DNA of 64,000 bases from contig NZ_SWLZ01000012.1 in assembly GCF_005502275.1 (NCBI RefSeq), forward strand, positions 59,080-123,079, read 5' to 3'. The position numbers and the translations under genes were made by a program. Under the pieces are notes generated by a model. It saw nothing but the letters and a program-made list of their open reading frames with translations. It made no database searches and was not told where the DNA came from. This stretch comes from Robertmurraya siralis (GTDB lineage: Bacteria > Bacillota > Bacilli > Bacillales > Cytobacillaceae). Numbering within the stretch: the first letter of the stretch is position 1; every line of letters starts with the position of its first letter. Of this stretch, positions 27,060-36,704 are shown one piece after another.

Positions 27060-27581
27060 ATGAGCTCAACTTTGGCACCAAAACAAGCAGTGAAAACCAA
27101 AATATTAGTAATCAATGCGCTTTTTATCGCATTAGTTTTTGTATCGACAATGTTCATTAATATTCGCCTGCCAATCATGGGAAATGGCGGACTGATTCAT
27201 TTAGGAAATGTTCCCCTTTTTATCGCCGCATTTCTCTATGGAAGAAAATCAGGAGCGATTGCAGGTGCTGTAGGAATGGGATTATTTGACCTTATTTCAG
27301 GCTGGACAGCATGGGCCCCTTTTACTTTTGTTATCGTTGGAGCAATGGGGTATCTTGCTGGACTGATCGCCGAAAAGCTTCCAGGGAAAAAGTTATACGT
27401 CTATTCAATGGCCGTGGCCGTTGCTTTAATTATTAAAGTAGTAGGCTACTATTTTGCAGAAGTACTCTTATACAGCAATTGGGTCTTACCATTTGGTTCA
27501 GTTCCCGGGAACATCATGCAAGTCGTCATCGCTGGCATCATCGTAATTCCACTTGCAGCACGATTAAAAAGATATGTATAA
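27060..27581 (+). CDS. ECF transporter S component (HmpT/YkoE-like)
   Basis: 173 residues with five to six membrane segments (about 18-38, 48-65, 68-88, 90-108, 115-140, 148-168). Features such as GGLIHLGNVPLFIAAFLYG and the conserved DLISGW loop fit vitamin-binding S components of energy-coupling-factor importers, best the HmpT-like group. Substrate, perhaps a thiamine precursor, is not certain and no riboswitch is seen upstream. It is a lone gene; the ECF ATPases and T component must be encoded elsewhere. AGGAAGAGG precedes the ATG. Confidence 0.78.
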   Translation: MSSTLAPKQAVKTKILVINALFIALVFVSTMFINIRLPIMGNGGLIHLGNVPLFIAAFLYGRKSGAIAGAVGMGLFDLISGWTAWAPFTFVIVGAMGYLAGLIAEKLPGKKLYVYSMAVAVALIIKVVGYYFAEVLLYSNWVLPFGSVPGNIMQVVIAGIIVIPLAARLKRYV

Positions 27582-27589
27582 AATGAGTA

Positions 27590-27632
27590 AACTGGATGAT
27601 GTTATCACGAACTTGCTGCATCATCCAGTTTT
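27590..27632 (+). terminator. Terminator of the ECF S gene
   Basis: AACTGGATGATG and CATCATCCAGTT form a perfect 12-bp stem ending in four T. Confidence 0.85.
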
Positions 27633-27814
27633 GTAATCAATGTCTTTTTTGAATTTGCTTACATACTAATCGTTCCTCCCCTATCTACCTCTCACAATGA
27701 TCATATTCACAACCTTATACAATGCTGTACATGACTGGTCAATCTTGTTAGATAACTAAAAAGCCCTAGTGGAGATACTAGGACTTGAAAATACGTGAGT
27801 GATAAAATGATTGC

Positions 27815-28168
27815 CTACTCACCAGAAACCCAAACTAATTTAATGCTATATTTAGTCGTTCCTTTTGTAAAAACACGATTAAACTTGCCATCCATAATTA
27901 ATTGTCTTAAAGAACGTTTTGTTTCGTCTGCCCACTCATTGATCTTGCCACGCCCATCATAAGGAAAAACGGAAGACTGTTTTGCATTGATTTTCACAAG
28001 ATCATCTCCGTCAAAGTGATGCCGATAATTATAATTGTAGCTTTCTGATTTATCCTTTAGTTTAAGTGGTGCACGATCGATTAGCTTGTTTTTGCGGTAA
28101 AAAGAAATAATATTAGCTTTTCCTGACTTTATTTTATCAATTTCTATGATAATTTCCTTCTCATTCAT
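27815..28168 (-). CDS. Hypothetical protein
   Basis: 117 residues if started at the ATG at 28168 with GGAG 9 bp upstream (28174 is also possible). Charged and soluble, with no signal peptide or membrane segment; the middle has an unusual Tyr/Asn/His stretch (SYNYNYRHHFDGDD). I do not recognise a family. It stands alone between two terminators on the minus strand. Confidence 0.5.
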   Translation of the reverse strand: MNEKEIIIEIDKIKSGKANIISFYRKNKLIDRAPLKLKDKSESYNYNYRHHFDGDDLVKINAKQSSVFPYDGRGKINEWADETKRSLRQLIMDGKFNRVFTKGTTKYSIKLVWVSGE

Positions 28169-28497
28169 ATGCATAGTCTCCATTTCCAAACTATATTTTT
28201 TAAACCTTATTAATAGTCAGTATCCCCAAACAAAGAAAGCTATAATTCTGTTTCTTTCAAAGTGCTCTTGCCTGAATAGATTTAACTCACGTTGATTAAG
28301 TGCTGTTCCTTCCTTTGAATTTACATTGTTTCATTAACAAAAAAGCTTGCAGCCTGTTTTCATTAAACTCGCCTGCAAGCTTTAAAGCTAAAATCTCGTT
28401 ACTTTCATGATACACTTATTTTCGCTAAATTGCGAACTTATTTGATGAATGTTTACTTTAGCCAACACTGAATATGGAGATCAGCTGTTAAAATATA
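28169..28497. other. Intergenic region
   Basis: Apart from the terminator at 28338-28383 I see no open frame with a ribosome binding site and no recognisable RNA. Confidence 0.5.
28338..28383 (-). terminator. Terminator of the P1 peptidase gene
   Basis: AAAGCTTGCAG and CTGCAAGCTTT pair across a 20-base loop; on the minus strand six T follow. Confidence 0.8.
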
Positions 28498-29583
28498 TTA
28501 TAATTTCAAGAGATCGAGTGGAAACTCCTCCACTTCTCTTCCTTTTCTTCCAATCGTTGTTTTTGCCCTCGTCAAGGAATTTAGAATTGCTTCCTCAGTT
28601 GCTTCAGCAGCTGCGCAAAAAAGCATGTTCATCATACGCTTGTCTTCTCTAAAAAGGAATTGCTGCTCTATCCTATCGCTTGAAAAATGAGGAAATGTCT
28701 GTGAGGTTGAAAAGGCCATTACAATATCTCCACTTCCGTGACTCATATGGCTTCCTGTTCTTCCGAGACCGATTCCACATCTTTTCGCCATTCTCTGAAG
28801 CTGGCGTTCATTAACAGGGGCATCCGTAGCCAACACGATCATGATCGAGCCGTCTGTTTGTGCATCTTCGTTATTATTTTCAACTCTTCGTTTTTTTTCA
28901 GTGTCAATAAAACGATTATACGAGTATAGTTCATCTTGAGTACCAAAATTACTCAATACTAAACATCCAATCGTGTAAACTCCTTGTTCTCCATCATCGA
29001 CCACCAATCGTGATGAGCAGCCTATTCCACCTTTATAACCGAAACAAACCATTCCTGTTCCTGCTCCAACTGCTCCTTCCATTGCCTTATCTGTTGAAGC
29101 TATTCTAATGGCCTCTTTTGCATGCTCCGGTTTTACTGACATCATTCGAATAGAATTCAAGTAACTATCATTACATTCCCCAACGACGATATTGGCGGTA
29201 CCTGTAGTCTCTCCAATTTCTGGATTTTGCTCCAACAAATATTCTAAAGTCCCTTGTGTTACGGCAGGAATTGAAAATGTATTAGTAAGCATGATCGGAG
29301 ATTCTAATCTTCCTAATTCATTCATTTGCACTAAGCCTGTTGATTTACCAAATCCGTTAAAAACATAGCTTGCCGCGACAACTTTATTCTGGAAGATATT
29401 TTCTTCGTGCGGAAGAATCGCTGTCACGCCTGTACATGCCCATTCATTATCGGCATTTGCAAGTGGATGATGTAAAGTTACATGACCAACACGAACCCCC
29501 TGTACATCAGTGAGGCAATTTTTCGGTCCCGGTGGCAATTGTCCTACTACAATACCCAGATCTCTAATTTTTTTTCTTTCCAT
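28498..29583 (-). CDS. P1-family (DmpA-like) peptidase
   Basis: 361 residues from the ATG at 29583 behind GAGGGG. The sequence carries the DmpA/L-aminopeptidase pattern: DVQGVRVGHVTL at the start, ACTGVTAILP, GAVGAGTGMVCFGYKGGIGCSSR (segment near residues 195-216) and a C-terminal KTTIGRKGREVEEFPLDLL. Relatives are N-terminal nucleophile hydrolases that cleave themselves just before a catalytic Ser/Thr in the GIG..SR loop; here that loop reads GIGCSSR. They remove D- or beta-amino acids from peptides. A single-gene unit with its own terminator. Confidence 0.88.
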   Translation of the reverse strand: MERKKIRDLGIVVGQLPPGPKNCLTDVQGVRVGHVTLHHPLANADNEWACTGVTAILPHEENIFQNKVVAASYVFNGFGKSTGLVQMNELGRLESPIMLTNTFSIPAVTQGTLEYLLEQNPEIGETTGTANIVVGECNDSYLNSIRMMSVKPEHAKEAIRIASTDKAMEGAVGAGTGMVCFGYKGGIGCSSRLVVDDGEQGVYTIGCLVLSNFGTQDELYSYNRFIDTEKKRRVENNNEDAQTDGSIMIVLATDAPVNERQLQRMAKRCGIGLGRTGSHMSHGSGDIVMAFSTSQTFPHFSSDRIEQQFLFREDKRMMNMLFCAAAEATEEAILNSLTRAKTTIGRKGREVEEFPLDLLKL

Positions 29584-29901
29584 AGACATCCCCTCTTACG
29601 TTATGAGAACCACTCCGTTAAGCTACTCTTATTGCCTTTTACATACATGCCATAGTAAATAATTTCTGTAAACAAGCATAAAAATTAGAAATCATGATAA
29701 TCCCTTTATAAGTGGAAACTCTGATTAGCGCTAGCCCAGTGTGGCGATAACTAACCGCTCTCTTTCAATGCTATTGTTTCTCATCTCCCTTTTCCATCGT
29801 CAGGTTGATCAGAAACGAAAAAAACTGTAGATAACTCTATTTCTTTTGATTGTCTACAGTTTAGATGGCCGACTTGATTACTTCAAACGTTAAGCTGTAT
29901 T
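29584..29901. other. Intergenic region
   Basis: Contains the queCDE terminator at 29816-29862. No supported gene is seen in the rest. Confidence 0.5.
29816..29862 (-). terminator. Terminator of the queCDE operon
   Basis: AAACTGTAGA and TCTACAGTTT form the stem; on the minus strand seven T follow. Confidence 0.8.
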
Positions 29902-30627
29902 CTAAACTCCACGCTTATTGCCCCAAATAAGTGTATGGAGTTGTGGAAGTACTTTCACACTTTTTAATGTATGATCGTCTATCGTTTTATTGATCAGCCA
30001 TTCATACTTATTTAATAGCTGGCGAATAAGTGTCTCATTATCTTCTGTTTTACTGTCATCATTGCCTACTTGTAAATAAAATGGTAAATTCGGATAACGC
30101 AGATGGATCTTTTTCGCATACAAAAAGTCCTCATCATCAAATATCACAACTTTCAAGCTAATCTGACCGGTACTTGACTCGATATAATTATGAATAATTG
30201 TATCAAGTGCCGCAAAGTCTGTGTTCATCCCTGAGCTTGGAGGCTTTGGAGAAATAGTCAACTGATCGATCTGAAGGAACCAATCTTGCCATTTAGACCC
30301 TTGCGTTTCTAATCCAATATCGATATGATTTGCTTTTAACAGGGCGATTAAATTCGAAAGATTCTTTAACAGGGCTGGGTTTCCTCCTGATAAAGTGACG
30401 AAGGAAAATCCATCGCCACCAATTCTCTTTAATTCATGCCAAATCTCTTCTGCTTCCATTTGTTTAATTAAGCTTTTACCTGATCCATCCCAAGTGAAGG
30501 CAGAATCACACCATGAACAGGAGTAGTCACATCCAGCAGTTCGGACAAACATTGTTTTTTGGCCAATAACCATTCCTTCACCTTGAATAGTTGGTCCAAA
30601 AATCTCCATTACCGGAATTTTACTCAT
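29902..30627 (-). CDS. queE: 7-carboxy-7-deazaguanine synthase QueE
   Basis: 241 residues from the ATG at 30627, which overlaps the end of queD by 8 bp. Radical SAM enzyme with the cluster motif CDYSCSWC (Cys33, Cys37, Cys40) after GPTIQGEG, and SAM-binding TLSGGNPAL. It converts 6-carboxytetrahydropterin into 7-carboxy-7-deazaguanine in preQ0/queuosine synthesis. Last gene of the queC-queD-queE operon controlled by the preQ1 riboswitch at 31826. Confidence 0.95.
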   Translation of the reverse strand: MSKIPVMEIFGPTIQGEGMVIGQKTMFVRTAGCDYSCSWCDSAFTWDGSGKSLIKQMEAEEIWHELKRIGGDGFSFVTLSGGNPALLKNLSNLIALLKANHIDIGLETQGSKWQDWFLQIDQLTISPKPPSSGMNTDFAALDTIIHNYIESSTGQISLKVVIFDDEDFLYAKKIHLRYPNLPFYLQVGNDDSKTEDNETLIRQLLNKYEWLINKTIDDHTLKSVKVLPQLHTLIWGNKRGV

Positions 30628-31102
30628 TTTCCATCCACTCCCTTCTTGCCTCGGCATAGCTTGTAGGTGTTTCAAATAAACGGATAAATTCAACTCTAGT
30701 ATTTGGATAGGACTGGGTTAGTGCAGTCTGTAATTTTTCATAAATCCACACAACCATATTTTCCGCAGTTGTGTTCATTTTCGGCAGCGTTTCATTTAAG
30801 TAACGATGATCTAAGAATATTTCAATATCCTCTTTCCAAATTTTTTTCAGGTCAGCAAAATCTATGACAAGACCAAGCTCGTCCGTAAAGCCGCTCACTC
30901 CTAAGATGACTTTATACGTATGTCCGTGAAGATTTTTACATTTTCCTTCATAACAATGGAGATGATGAGCTGCATCAAAGGTAAATTCTTTGCTTATTAA
31001 AACACGCTTCTGATGATATTTTAATTCACTTTTTTGAATGTCTTTATCTATTTTTTGCAATTGATCAACGATGCGAAAACCGAACATAGACTGATCCATC
31101 AT
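30620..31102 (-). CDS. queD: 6-carboxy-5,6,7,8-tetrahydropterin synthase QueD
   Basis: 160 residues; ATG at 31102 overlaps the queC stop (a second ATG follows directly). Zinc-binding histidines are in [22 protein letters not shown], where the Cys before KNLHGH is the catalytic one, and LDHRYLNE and PTSYAEAR are further family marks. It makes CPH4 from dihydroneopterin triphosphate. The N-terminal about 35 residues before the core are longer than in many QueD proteins. Confidence 0.94.
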   Translation of the reverse strand: MMDQSMFGFRIVDQLQKIDKDIQKSELKYHQKRVLISKEFTFDAAHHLHCYEGKCKNLHGHTYKVILGVSGFTDELGLVIDFADLKKIWKEDIEIFLDHRYLNETLPKMNTTAENMVVWIYEKLQTALTQSYPNTRVEFIRLFETPTSYAEARREWMENE

Positions 31103-31767
31103 CCCTTCACTCCTTCACGAGTGGAAAGATAGCTTTCTAAACCGTTTTTTCTTAGCTTACAAGCAGGACACTCCCCGCAGCCATCACCAATAATCCCATT
31201 GTAGCAAGTAAGTGTTTTTTCACGGACAAATGCCAATCTATTAAGCTCATCAGCCATTTTCCACGTTTCTTCCTTGTTTAGCCACATCAATGGTGTATGA
31301 ATGACAAATTCCTTATCCATGGACAAATTGATTGTAACATTTAATGATTTAATAAAGGCATCACGACAATCAGGGTAACCGCTGAAGTCAGTCTCACAGA
31401 CACCTGTTATAATATGTTTTGCATTGACTTGACTAGCAAGGATTGCGGCGAATGAGAGAAAAATAAGGTTTCTTCCAGGCACAAAGGTAGACGGAAGCTC
31501 ACCGTCCTCCCCTTCTTCAATTTTAACATCATCTCTTGTCAACGCATTGGTCGTTAATTGATTCAATAAATTCATATCTAAAATATGGTGATTTACATTC
31601 AACTCTTTTGCGATCTTTTTAGCACACTCAATTTCTTCAATATGCCGTTGATTATAATTAAACGTAACCGCCTCAACTTCCTTAAATGTTTCGAGTGCCC
31701 AAAACAAACAAGTTGTGCTATCTTGTCCACCGCTAAATACAACAATCGCTTTTTCATCTTTTAACAT
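31099..31767 (-). CDS. queC: 7-cyano-7-deazaguanine synthase QueC
   Basis: 222 residues. PP-loop ATPase motif SGGQDS at 12-17, and a C-terminal zinc site [13 protein letters not shown]. It turns CDG into preQ0 with ATP and ammonia. First gene of the operon; its leader contains a preQ1 riboswitch and a terminator. Confidence 0.95.
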   Translation of the reverse strand: MLKDEKAIVVFSGGQDSTTCLFWALETFKEVEAVTFNYNQRHIEEIECAKKIAKELNVNHHILDMNLLNQLTTNALTRDDVKIEEGEDGELPSTFVPGRNLIFLSFAAILASQVNAKHIITGVCETDFSGYPDCRDAFIKSLNVTINLSMDKEFVIHTPLMWLNKEETWKMADELNRLAFVREKTLTCYNGIIGDGCGECPACKLRKNGLESYLSTREGVKG

Positions 31768-31788
31768 AAAAATTACTCCTTTTCAAAA

Positions 31789-31819
31789 GAAAAAACAGTA
31801 CCCCAAGATCGAAGTACTG
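31789..31819 (-). terminator. Attenuator hairpin in the queC leader
   Basis: On the minus strand CAGTAC and GTACTG pair and six T follow, about 20 bp before the queC ATG and just after the riboswitch. This is the expression platform. Confidence 0.8.
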
Positions 31820-31825
31820 CTTCAT

Positions 31826-31862
31826 CTTAGTTTTTTTAGAGAGGGGTGCTAGAACCTCTTTT
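31826..31862 (-). promoter_or_regulatory. PreQ1-I riboswitch of queCDE
   Basis: On the minus strand AGAGGTTCTAGC, then CCCCTCT and an A-rich tail ending ACTAAG. The AGAGG/CCTCT stem, the CTA-TAG pseudoknot and the A stretch match the class I preQ1 aptamer. Ligand binding should favour the adjacent terminator. Confidence 0.93.
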
Positions 31863-32032
31863 ATTCAGCTATTACAATACTAGCATAATTTTTCTAAAAG
31901 GGGTACTCGGATGAACATAATGACGAGAGATTATGTGATTAGCCAAAAATCGTTTCCTCGATCAGGATCGTATAAAAAAACCTCCTATTAAGAGAAAAAG
32001 CCTCCTAAAAATAATTAGCGAGGCAGTTTATA

Positions 32033-32257
32033 TTACAATATTTTCTTTTGCTCCAACTTATCTTCGCTCACCATTTGTTCCAATTCAAGTCTCATTTTCT
32101 CAGTTTCTATTAAAAAGTTTTGATGTTTCAATTTCTCCAATTCCAATTGATCTTTAATCATCTTATGCTTCATTTTCGTCTGCTTTTGAAAATGGTCTGT
32201 AATAATAGCAACGAGCGGGATCGAAAAAATCATGATGACAGTCACTGTTCCAGTCAT
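32033..32257 (-). CDS. Small membrane protein with coiled coil
   Basis: 74 residues, ATG preceded by CAGGAGG. Residues 3-20 form one membrane helix (VTVIMIFSIPLVAIIT) followed by a charged coiled coil rich in Lys, Glu, Leu. Function unknown; similar short proteins are widespread in Bacillus. Single gene. Confidence 0.65.
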   Translation of the reverse strand: MTGTVTVIMIFSIPLVAIITDHFQKQTKMKHKMIKDQLELEKLKHQNFLIETEKMRLELEQMVSEDKLEQKKIL

Positions 32258-32365
32258 AAAAATCCTCCTGACGAAATATTATTATGCTTACATTTTACAC
32301 CAGAAATTATTCACAAGGAATGATTTTATGAAAATTGCAGCTATTGGTTTTTTACCATTGCAAAA

Positions 32366-33181
32366 CTAAAAATGTGATTTTTGATGCTCATAACAATATA
32401 CATTTCCTTTAAAGCGATTTGAATGAGCAAGACAGTATTGTGTCACTTTACTAGAAACTACTTTACCACAAGTTTTACAAGTGGAATTTCCCGTTGAATT
32501 AGGAGTTTCTTGAGTTTGTCCGTTCAGTGTCCTGATGTGTGCTGCTCTTATTTTTTTATCGGTTATATTCCCCTCACTCACTGTGGTATACATATTTAAA
32601 ATATCAGCTGTAGTAAAAGGTGGCTGTGAACTGCTTAGCTTGATAACATTTAATTTTCTCGTTACGTATTCTAATAGTTCTATGTCATAGATGATGAGAT
32701 CGTTAGAATTAATTTTTCTTAGCTCTTCATTTACTTTAAAAGTACTTCTGCGGTTAAAGGAAACTACTGAAACAATATTTTCATTTGTTATTTTTGGTAA
32801 AATCGACTTAACAGCCTCAATATGGCCATAATTTTGATGAAATGGGTTGGTGAAATTGAATTTGCCATTCAGTGACCATTCAGTGCGATTTCGATGGCCA
32901 TAAATAACACCGGTATAATTTTTCGTCTCAATAACAAATATCGCATGAGTCGTAAAAACGATATGATCAATTTGAGAATACCCAGATTTAGTTTTTTTGC
33001 TTGGAAGCAAAACATCACTTAAGTATTTAAACTCTTGCGGTAATTGCTCTAGCTGGAGATTAATTTTATATTCCCCTATTTCTCCAATTCTGGTATTTTC
33101 AACTTTATTTTTTTTGCCTTCCTTCAAACTAGTTTTATTCAGTTGCTGCTTACTTGAATTGTTAAATAATCTTTTAAACAT
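32366..33181 (-). CDS. NERD-domain protein with C-terminal zinc-finger-like region
   Basis: 271 residues from the ATG at 33181 behind AGAGG. The nuclease-related domain (about residues 30-150) has GEIGEYKINLQL, GYSQIDHIVF and FVIETKNYTG, which give the Glu, Asp and ExK residues of this endonuclease-like fold. The last 40 residues hold CKTCG, then C..H and C..H pairs that may bind zinc. A cytoplasmic DNA-linked function is likely by family but untested. It starts 51 bp after the substrate-binding gene on the same strand. A second NERD protein lies at 59391-60374. Confidence 0.8.
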   Translation of the reverse strand: MFKRLFNNSSKQQLNKTSLKEGKKNKVENTRIGEIGEYKINLQLEQLPQEFKYLSDVLLPSKKTKSGYSQIDHIVFTTHAIFVIETKNYTGVIYGHRNRTEWSLNGKFNFTNPFHQNYGHIEAVKSILPKITNENIVSVVSFNRRSTFKVNEELRKINSNDLIIYDIELLEYVTRKLNVIKLSSSQPPFTTADILNMYTTVSEGNITDKKIRAAHIRTLNGQTQETPNSTGNSTCKTCGKVVSSKVTQYCLAHSNRFKGNVYCYEHQKSHF

Positions 33182-33232
33182 ATTTGTGCCTCTCTTAAAA
33201 TGGAAACTCTTCACATTTGCCGAAATCCTCAA

Positions 33233-34381
33233 TCATTTTACTGGAACATACCCAGTCTGTTCCACGATATATTGTCCTTGCTCAGAAAGCATCCAATTGA
33301 TGAACTCCTCGACATGAGGATTTGTATTTCCACTTGTAGTTACCGCGTAAAGTGGAGCAACGATTGGATAAGAATCGTTTTGAATATTTTCTTTGCTAGG
33401 TGTCATTCCGTTAATCGCGATATATTTAATTTTACCATTCTCCACCATGTTTTGTGAAAAATGCCTAAAAGAAAAGCCGATCGCATTGGTGCGATTTTGA
33501 TAATTGGTGGTTTCGGTAATAATCCCTCCCATGGCCGAAACGATATCTTCTGATGGCGGTTCCATTAAAGGTACATCGCCCATCACGTTTATTAAAGCTG
33601 ATTGACTCCCGCTGCCTTCAGGACGTTGAAAAGCACGGATTTCCTCATTCTTTCCACCAAGCTGCCTCCAATTGGTGATTTTTCCCGAGTAGATCGCTTG
33701 AATCTGTTCCATTGTTAGTTCATTAATCGGATTTTTAGAATGAACAAAAAAAACAAATGCTTCTCTCCCAATCGGTGTTAAATTCAATTCAATCCCAAGC
33801 TCTTCCGCATTGCGCATCTGTTTTTCCGATGGCTGCGCAATAAAAATAAGATCTACATCGCCTTTTAAGAGACGGTCGAAAGCTCCGCTTGTCTGACTTG
33901 AAACAACTTCACTATCGTGAAGTGAATAATCCTTTTTTGGATATACCGCTTGGGCAAAAGCAGAGTATACAGGATATAGCGCTGTGGCACCATCTAACTT
34001 AGGAAGATCATCGGAGATTTTCAGTGTTGAAGGTTCTTCCAGCGAAACAAGTTTCGAGCCTTCAACAAACGGGGTGTACTCTGATAAATCAACATCTTGG
34101 GTGCTCACCACTTCAAGTGATCTTTCATAAGCTTCATATCCTTCATATGAAACGATTGAAACAATAGCAGCTGCAATAAGAATGATTGTACTTCTCTTAA
34201 ACATTTTACTTTGTGCTTTCCCATAAATCAGAAAAATAATCATTATAATGAGTGCAATTGTAAAAATAGGAATAAAAAATAAATAAAATGGTTTGTAATC
34301 AAGCAATGAAATAAAAACGGTCGTTGCAAATCCCAAAAATCCCAACAAAAAAATGGTCAATATTGAGACAAATAGCTTCAT
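33233..34381 (-). CDS. Membrane-anchored PstS-like substrate-binding protein
   Basis: 382 residues from the ATG at 34381 (a TTG precedes it). Three N-terminal membrane helices (about 5-25, 30-52, 64-82) carry an extracellular PBP-like domain: KLDGATALYPVYSAFAQAVY, DLIFIAQPSEKQ, AFVFFVHSKNPI, GKITNWRQLGG and RPEGSGSQSAL are typical of phosphate-binding PstS-type proteins. No pst transport genes are nearby, so it may sense or capture an anion rather than feed a local permease. A perfect palindrome (34422-34441) lies 40 bp before the start. Confidence 0.8.
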   Translation of the reverse strand: MKLFVSILTIFLLGFLGFATTVFISLLDYKPFYLFFIPIFTIALIIMIIFLIYGKAQSKMFKRSTIILIAAAIVSIVSYEGYEAYERSLEVVSTQDVDLSEYTPFVEGSKLVSLEEPSTLKISDDLPKLDGATALYPVYSAFAQAVYPKKDYSLHDSEVVSSQTSGAFDRLLKGDVDLIFIAQPSEKQMRNAEELGIELNLTPIGREAFVFFVHSKNPINELTMEQIQAIYSGKITNWRQLGGKNEEIRAFQRPEGSGSQSALINVMGDVPLMEPPSEDIVSAMGGIITETTNYQNRTNAIGFSFRHFSQNMVENGKIKYIAINGMTPSKENIQNDSYPIVAPLYAVTTSGNTNPHVEEFINWMLSEQGQYIVEQTGYVPVK

Positions 34382-34421
34382 CAATTCTTCCTCCCTAAAT
34401 AACTAAATAATTTAAAATTCT

Positions 34422-34441
34422 ATAGTGTAATTTTACACTAT
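34422..34441. promoter_or_regulatory. Palindrome upstream of the PstS-like gene
   Basis: ATAGTGTAATTTTACACTAT is a perfect 9+2+9 inverted repeat 40 bp before the start codon; a likely operator. The binding protein is unknown. Confidence 0.6.
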
Positions 34442-34603
34442 TAGTGCTATTTGTCAATTATATTTAGCAAGATCAACCAAATTTGCAATGCGCCATTTTT
34501 AATGAACAGCTGTATTGGTTGTGTTTAAGTTGTTGGTTTTGTACCGCTCTGTCGAAGAGTAGAGAGCTTTAATGATGAGAAACTTCACTTTTCTTTTAAT
34601 TGA

Positions 34604-34985
34604 CTAGAACTCTTGTTTGTAACATTGCCTTCTTGCACATTTAGCCCATTTCTTTAAGTTCATGGCACTAAAAGTAAGCATCGCCTGCATGGACTTGTTT
34701 TAATTCCTCTAAAAGTTGTCCATCGCATACCATGCTTTTCTTTTGCGTCCGCAAAGAGTCGTTCAAACGACTCTTTACGGCATTAGTATAATTCTTTGAA
34801 TTCATTTGTATGACAAAGGTGTTCAGCTTCTTATAAGTGTCGCTGTATTCGCTTCTTGTGATTTTTACTCAGTGTATACTGTTCAAACAAAGGAACACTT
34901 TCCATTTCACCGAATTCGATTTATATTTTCTATGTCCTTCCTTTTTGTTGTAAAGGGATATCTCCCAGTACCACCTCTCATATTT
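34604..34985 (-). pseudogene. IS1182-family transposase remnant (C-terminal part)
   Basis: On the minus strand, pieces of all three frames line up with the C-terminus of IS1182-type transposases: SKNHKKRIQRHL, then KESFERLFADAKEKHGMRW followed by TTFRGIK, and after a frameshift MQAMLTFSAMNLKKWAK with a stop at 34604. Several stops and frameshifts and the missing N-terminal half show it is long dead. I see no intact terminal inverted repeats. Confidence 0.8.
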
Positions 34986-35024
34986 TAGCAAAATCTAGCA
35001 TCTGCTCCCTATTTCGAAGCAATT

Positions 35025-36704
35025 CTATTCTAACCCTTCAATCAAAATTTCTTTTGCTGGTAGAAAAAACTCTCCTGTATCTAAGTAACGAACTTCCACT
35101 TTATCACCTTCCTGTAAATAGATAGCAAAGGGATTCGTTTCAGATGAAATGACGTAGCTCTGTTTATTATTCAATAAGAAGGTGATTGTCGTAAAATCGC
35201 CGACCTTCTCCTTATAAACACGTATAACTGTTCCACTAATTTCCTTTTCCTCTGCTTTCGAGCTTCCATCAACCGTACTACCCCCTCGTTGCAATGCTGT
35301 TTTGTAGAGCTTCAGTGCTTCATTTGGTGTATTTGCATACACAGAAATTTCTGGGTTGGCAGCGGAAACGATAAAATAGTTTTGAAGGAAGCCATTTGAA
35401 TCAAGTACTGGAGTAAGCCAACTTGCTTCGCCATAGAAGTTATAGAGAACAGGCATCTGACCCTTCCACTTCTTTTCTATAAATTTCTTTTCAATAATTT
35501 GCAAAGCACCTTGTGAATCCATGTAAGACTGTTCAAGATTGCCAGTGTAGTATGTTGCTTCACCTGTTCTAGCGTTTGTGAGAGAATAGCCTAGCATCGA
35601 ATCTACATTCTCTTTTGGACTTGTGAAATCAGTGAAATAAAACATATCCCCATTTTCATCAAATATCGGACTAACATTTGCCACTGTTCCTTCATCAGAA
35701 GGCAGCTTTACATCTTTCTTTCCAAACTTGCTATTCCAAAATCCGTGAATATAATTTCCGAAATAACTATTGTGTAAACTGACAACTTCTGGAGAAACAG
35801 CACTATCAATAAATTCTGGAATTTCTGCTAAACGAAAGTCACTTGTTTCCCCTGTCTTTGGGTCTACCATCACAATCCCTTTGACATCAAAGCCATTTCT
35901 AGCAGAAATGAATTGTCCATAGGAACGAATATAAAAAGGCTTACCATCATCATCAATTTCTAATTGCACATCCCCATAAAAAATATGATGCGGATATTTC
36001 ATCCGTATATGGCGTTCAAGATTCTTATGAAGATAGGAGGATGGTGTGTATTCCATTTCAGCTTTCATAAATTTGGGATTGTCACTTGAATCGGTTGCAC
36101 TGATCGTAAAATAACCTGGTGTATTATCGCCATTTAACCATTTAAAAAAACCTGAAAATTCTACAGGTGCTATATATACATATTCTCCATTAACCTTTTG
36201 AATTTGCAAATTTCCAAGTTCGTAATAGCTTGTGTTTGGAACCTGGCCAAACGCTTTTTTCATCTTATTTCGAGCAAATTTTGGTGGTACACTTGCTGGC
36301 GTTTCACTTTCAGAAAATGTTTCGATTTCTATTTTTTCGCTCATTTTTGCTACTTCGTATTTTTCATTAGCATTAAAAACAAATGCTGATAATAATACCG
36401 CTCCAAATACTAAACTTCCAAGAAACAATGCTCCTTTGATCAGCCTTTCTTTTCCAGAAGCAAAAATTGTTCCTAACAGAGTCACAGGGATAGCCAATCC
36501 CCATAAAGATGTAAAGTTTCGATCAAGATTTGTTACATAGTAGAATGTAAAAATAAAAATAATGATAAGAGCAATCCCAATCAGCATTACTCCTGTTTTT
36601 GATTTCTTTTCCTCTTTCTTATTTGTTCTCCTACCAGTAAAGGGAATCAGCACCAGTGCAGAGGCTAATCCCGCGATAAGTGAAAATAGATAAATATTGC
36701 CCAT
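35025..36704 (-). CDS. Large membrane protein of unknown function
   Basis: 559 residues from the ATG at 36704 behind AGGAGGG. Four N-terminal membrane helices (about 4-22, 38-58, 68-84, 90-112) are followed by about 440 residues outside the membrane with repeated motifs of the kind VNGEYVYIAPVEFSGFF, DDDGKPFYIRSYGQF and DENGDMFYFTDFT, which suggest a beta-propeller-like or PepSY-like body. The C-terminal 80 residues (SGTVIRVYKEKVGDFTTI) look like a small beta-barrel. I do not recognise the family. Confidence 0.7.
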   Translation of the reverse strand: MGNIYLFSLIAGLASALVLIPFTGRRTNKKEEKKSKTGVMLIGIALIIIFIFTFYYVTNLDRNFTSLWGLAIPVTLLGTIFASGKERLIKGALFLGSLVFGAVLLSAFVFNANEKYEVAKMSEKIEIETFSESETPASVPPKFARNKMKKAFGQVPNTSYYELGNLQIQKVNGEYVYIAPVEFSGFFKWLNGDNTPGYFTISATDSSDNPKFMKAEMEYTPSSYLHKNLERHIRMKYPHHIFYGDVQLEIDDDGKPFYIRSYGQFISARNGFDVKGIVMVDPKTGETSDFRLAEIPEFIDSAVSPEVVSLHNSYFGNYIHGFWNSKFGKKDVKLPSDEGTVANVSPIFDENGDMFYFTDFTSPKENVDSMLGYSLTNARTGEATYYTGNLEQSYMDSQGALQIIEKKFIEKKWKGQMPVLYNFYGEASWLTPVLDSNGFLQNYFIVSAANPEISVYANTPNEALKLYKTALQRGGSTVDGSSKAEEKEISGTVIRVYKEKVGDFTTITFLLNNKQSYVISSETNPFAIYLQEGDKVEVRYLDTGEFFLPAKEILIEGLE

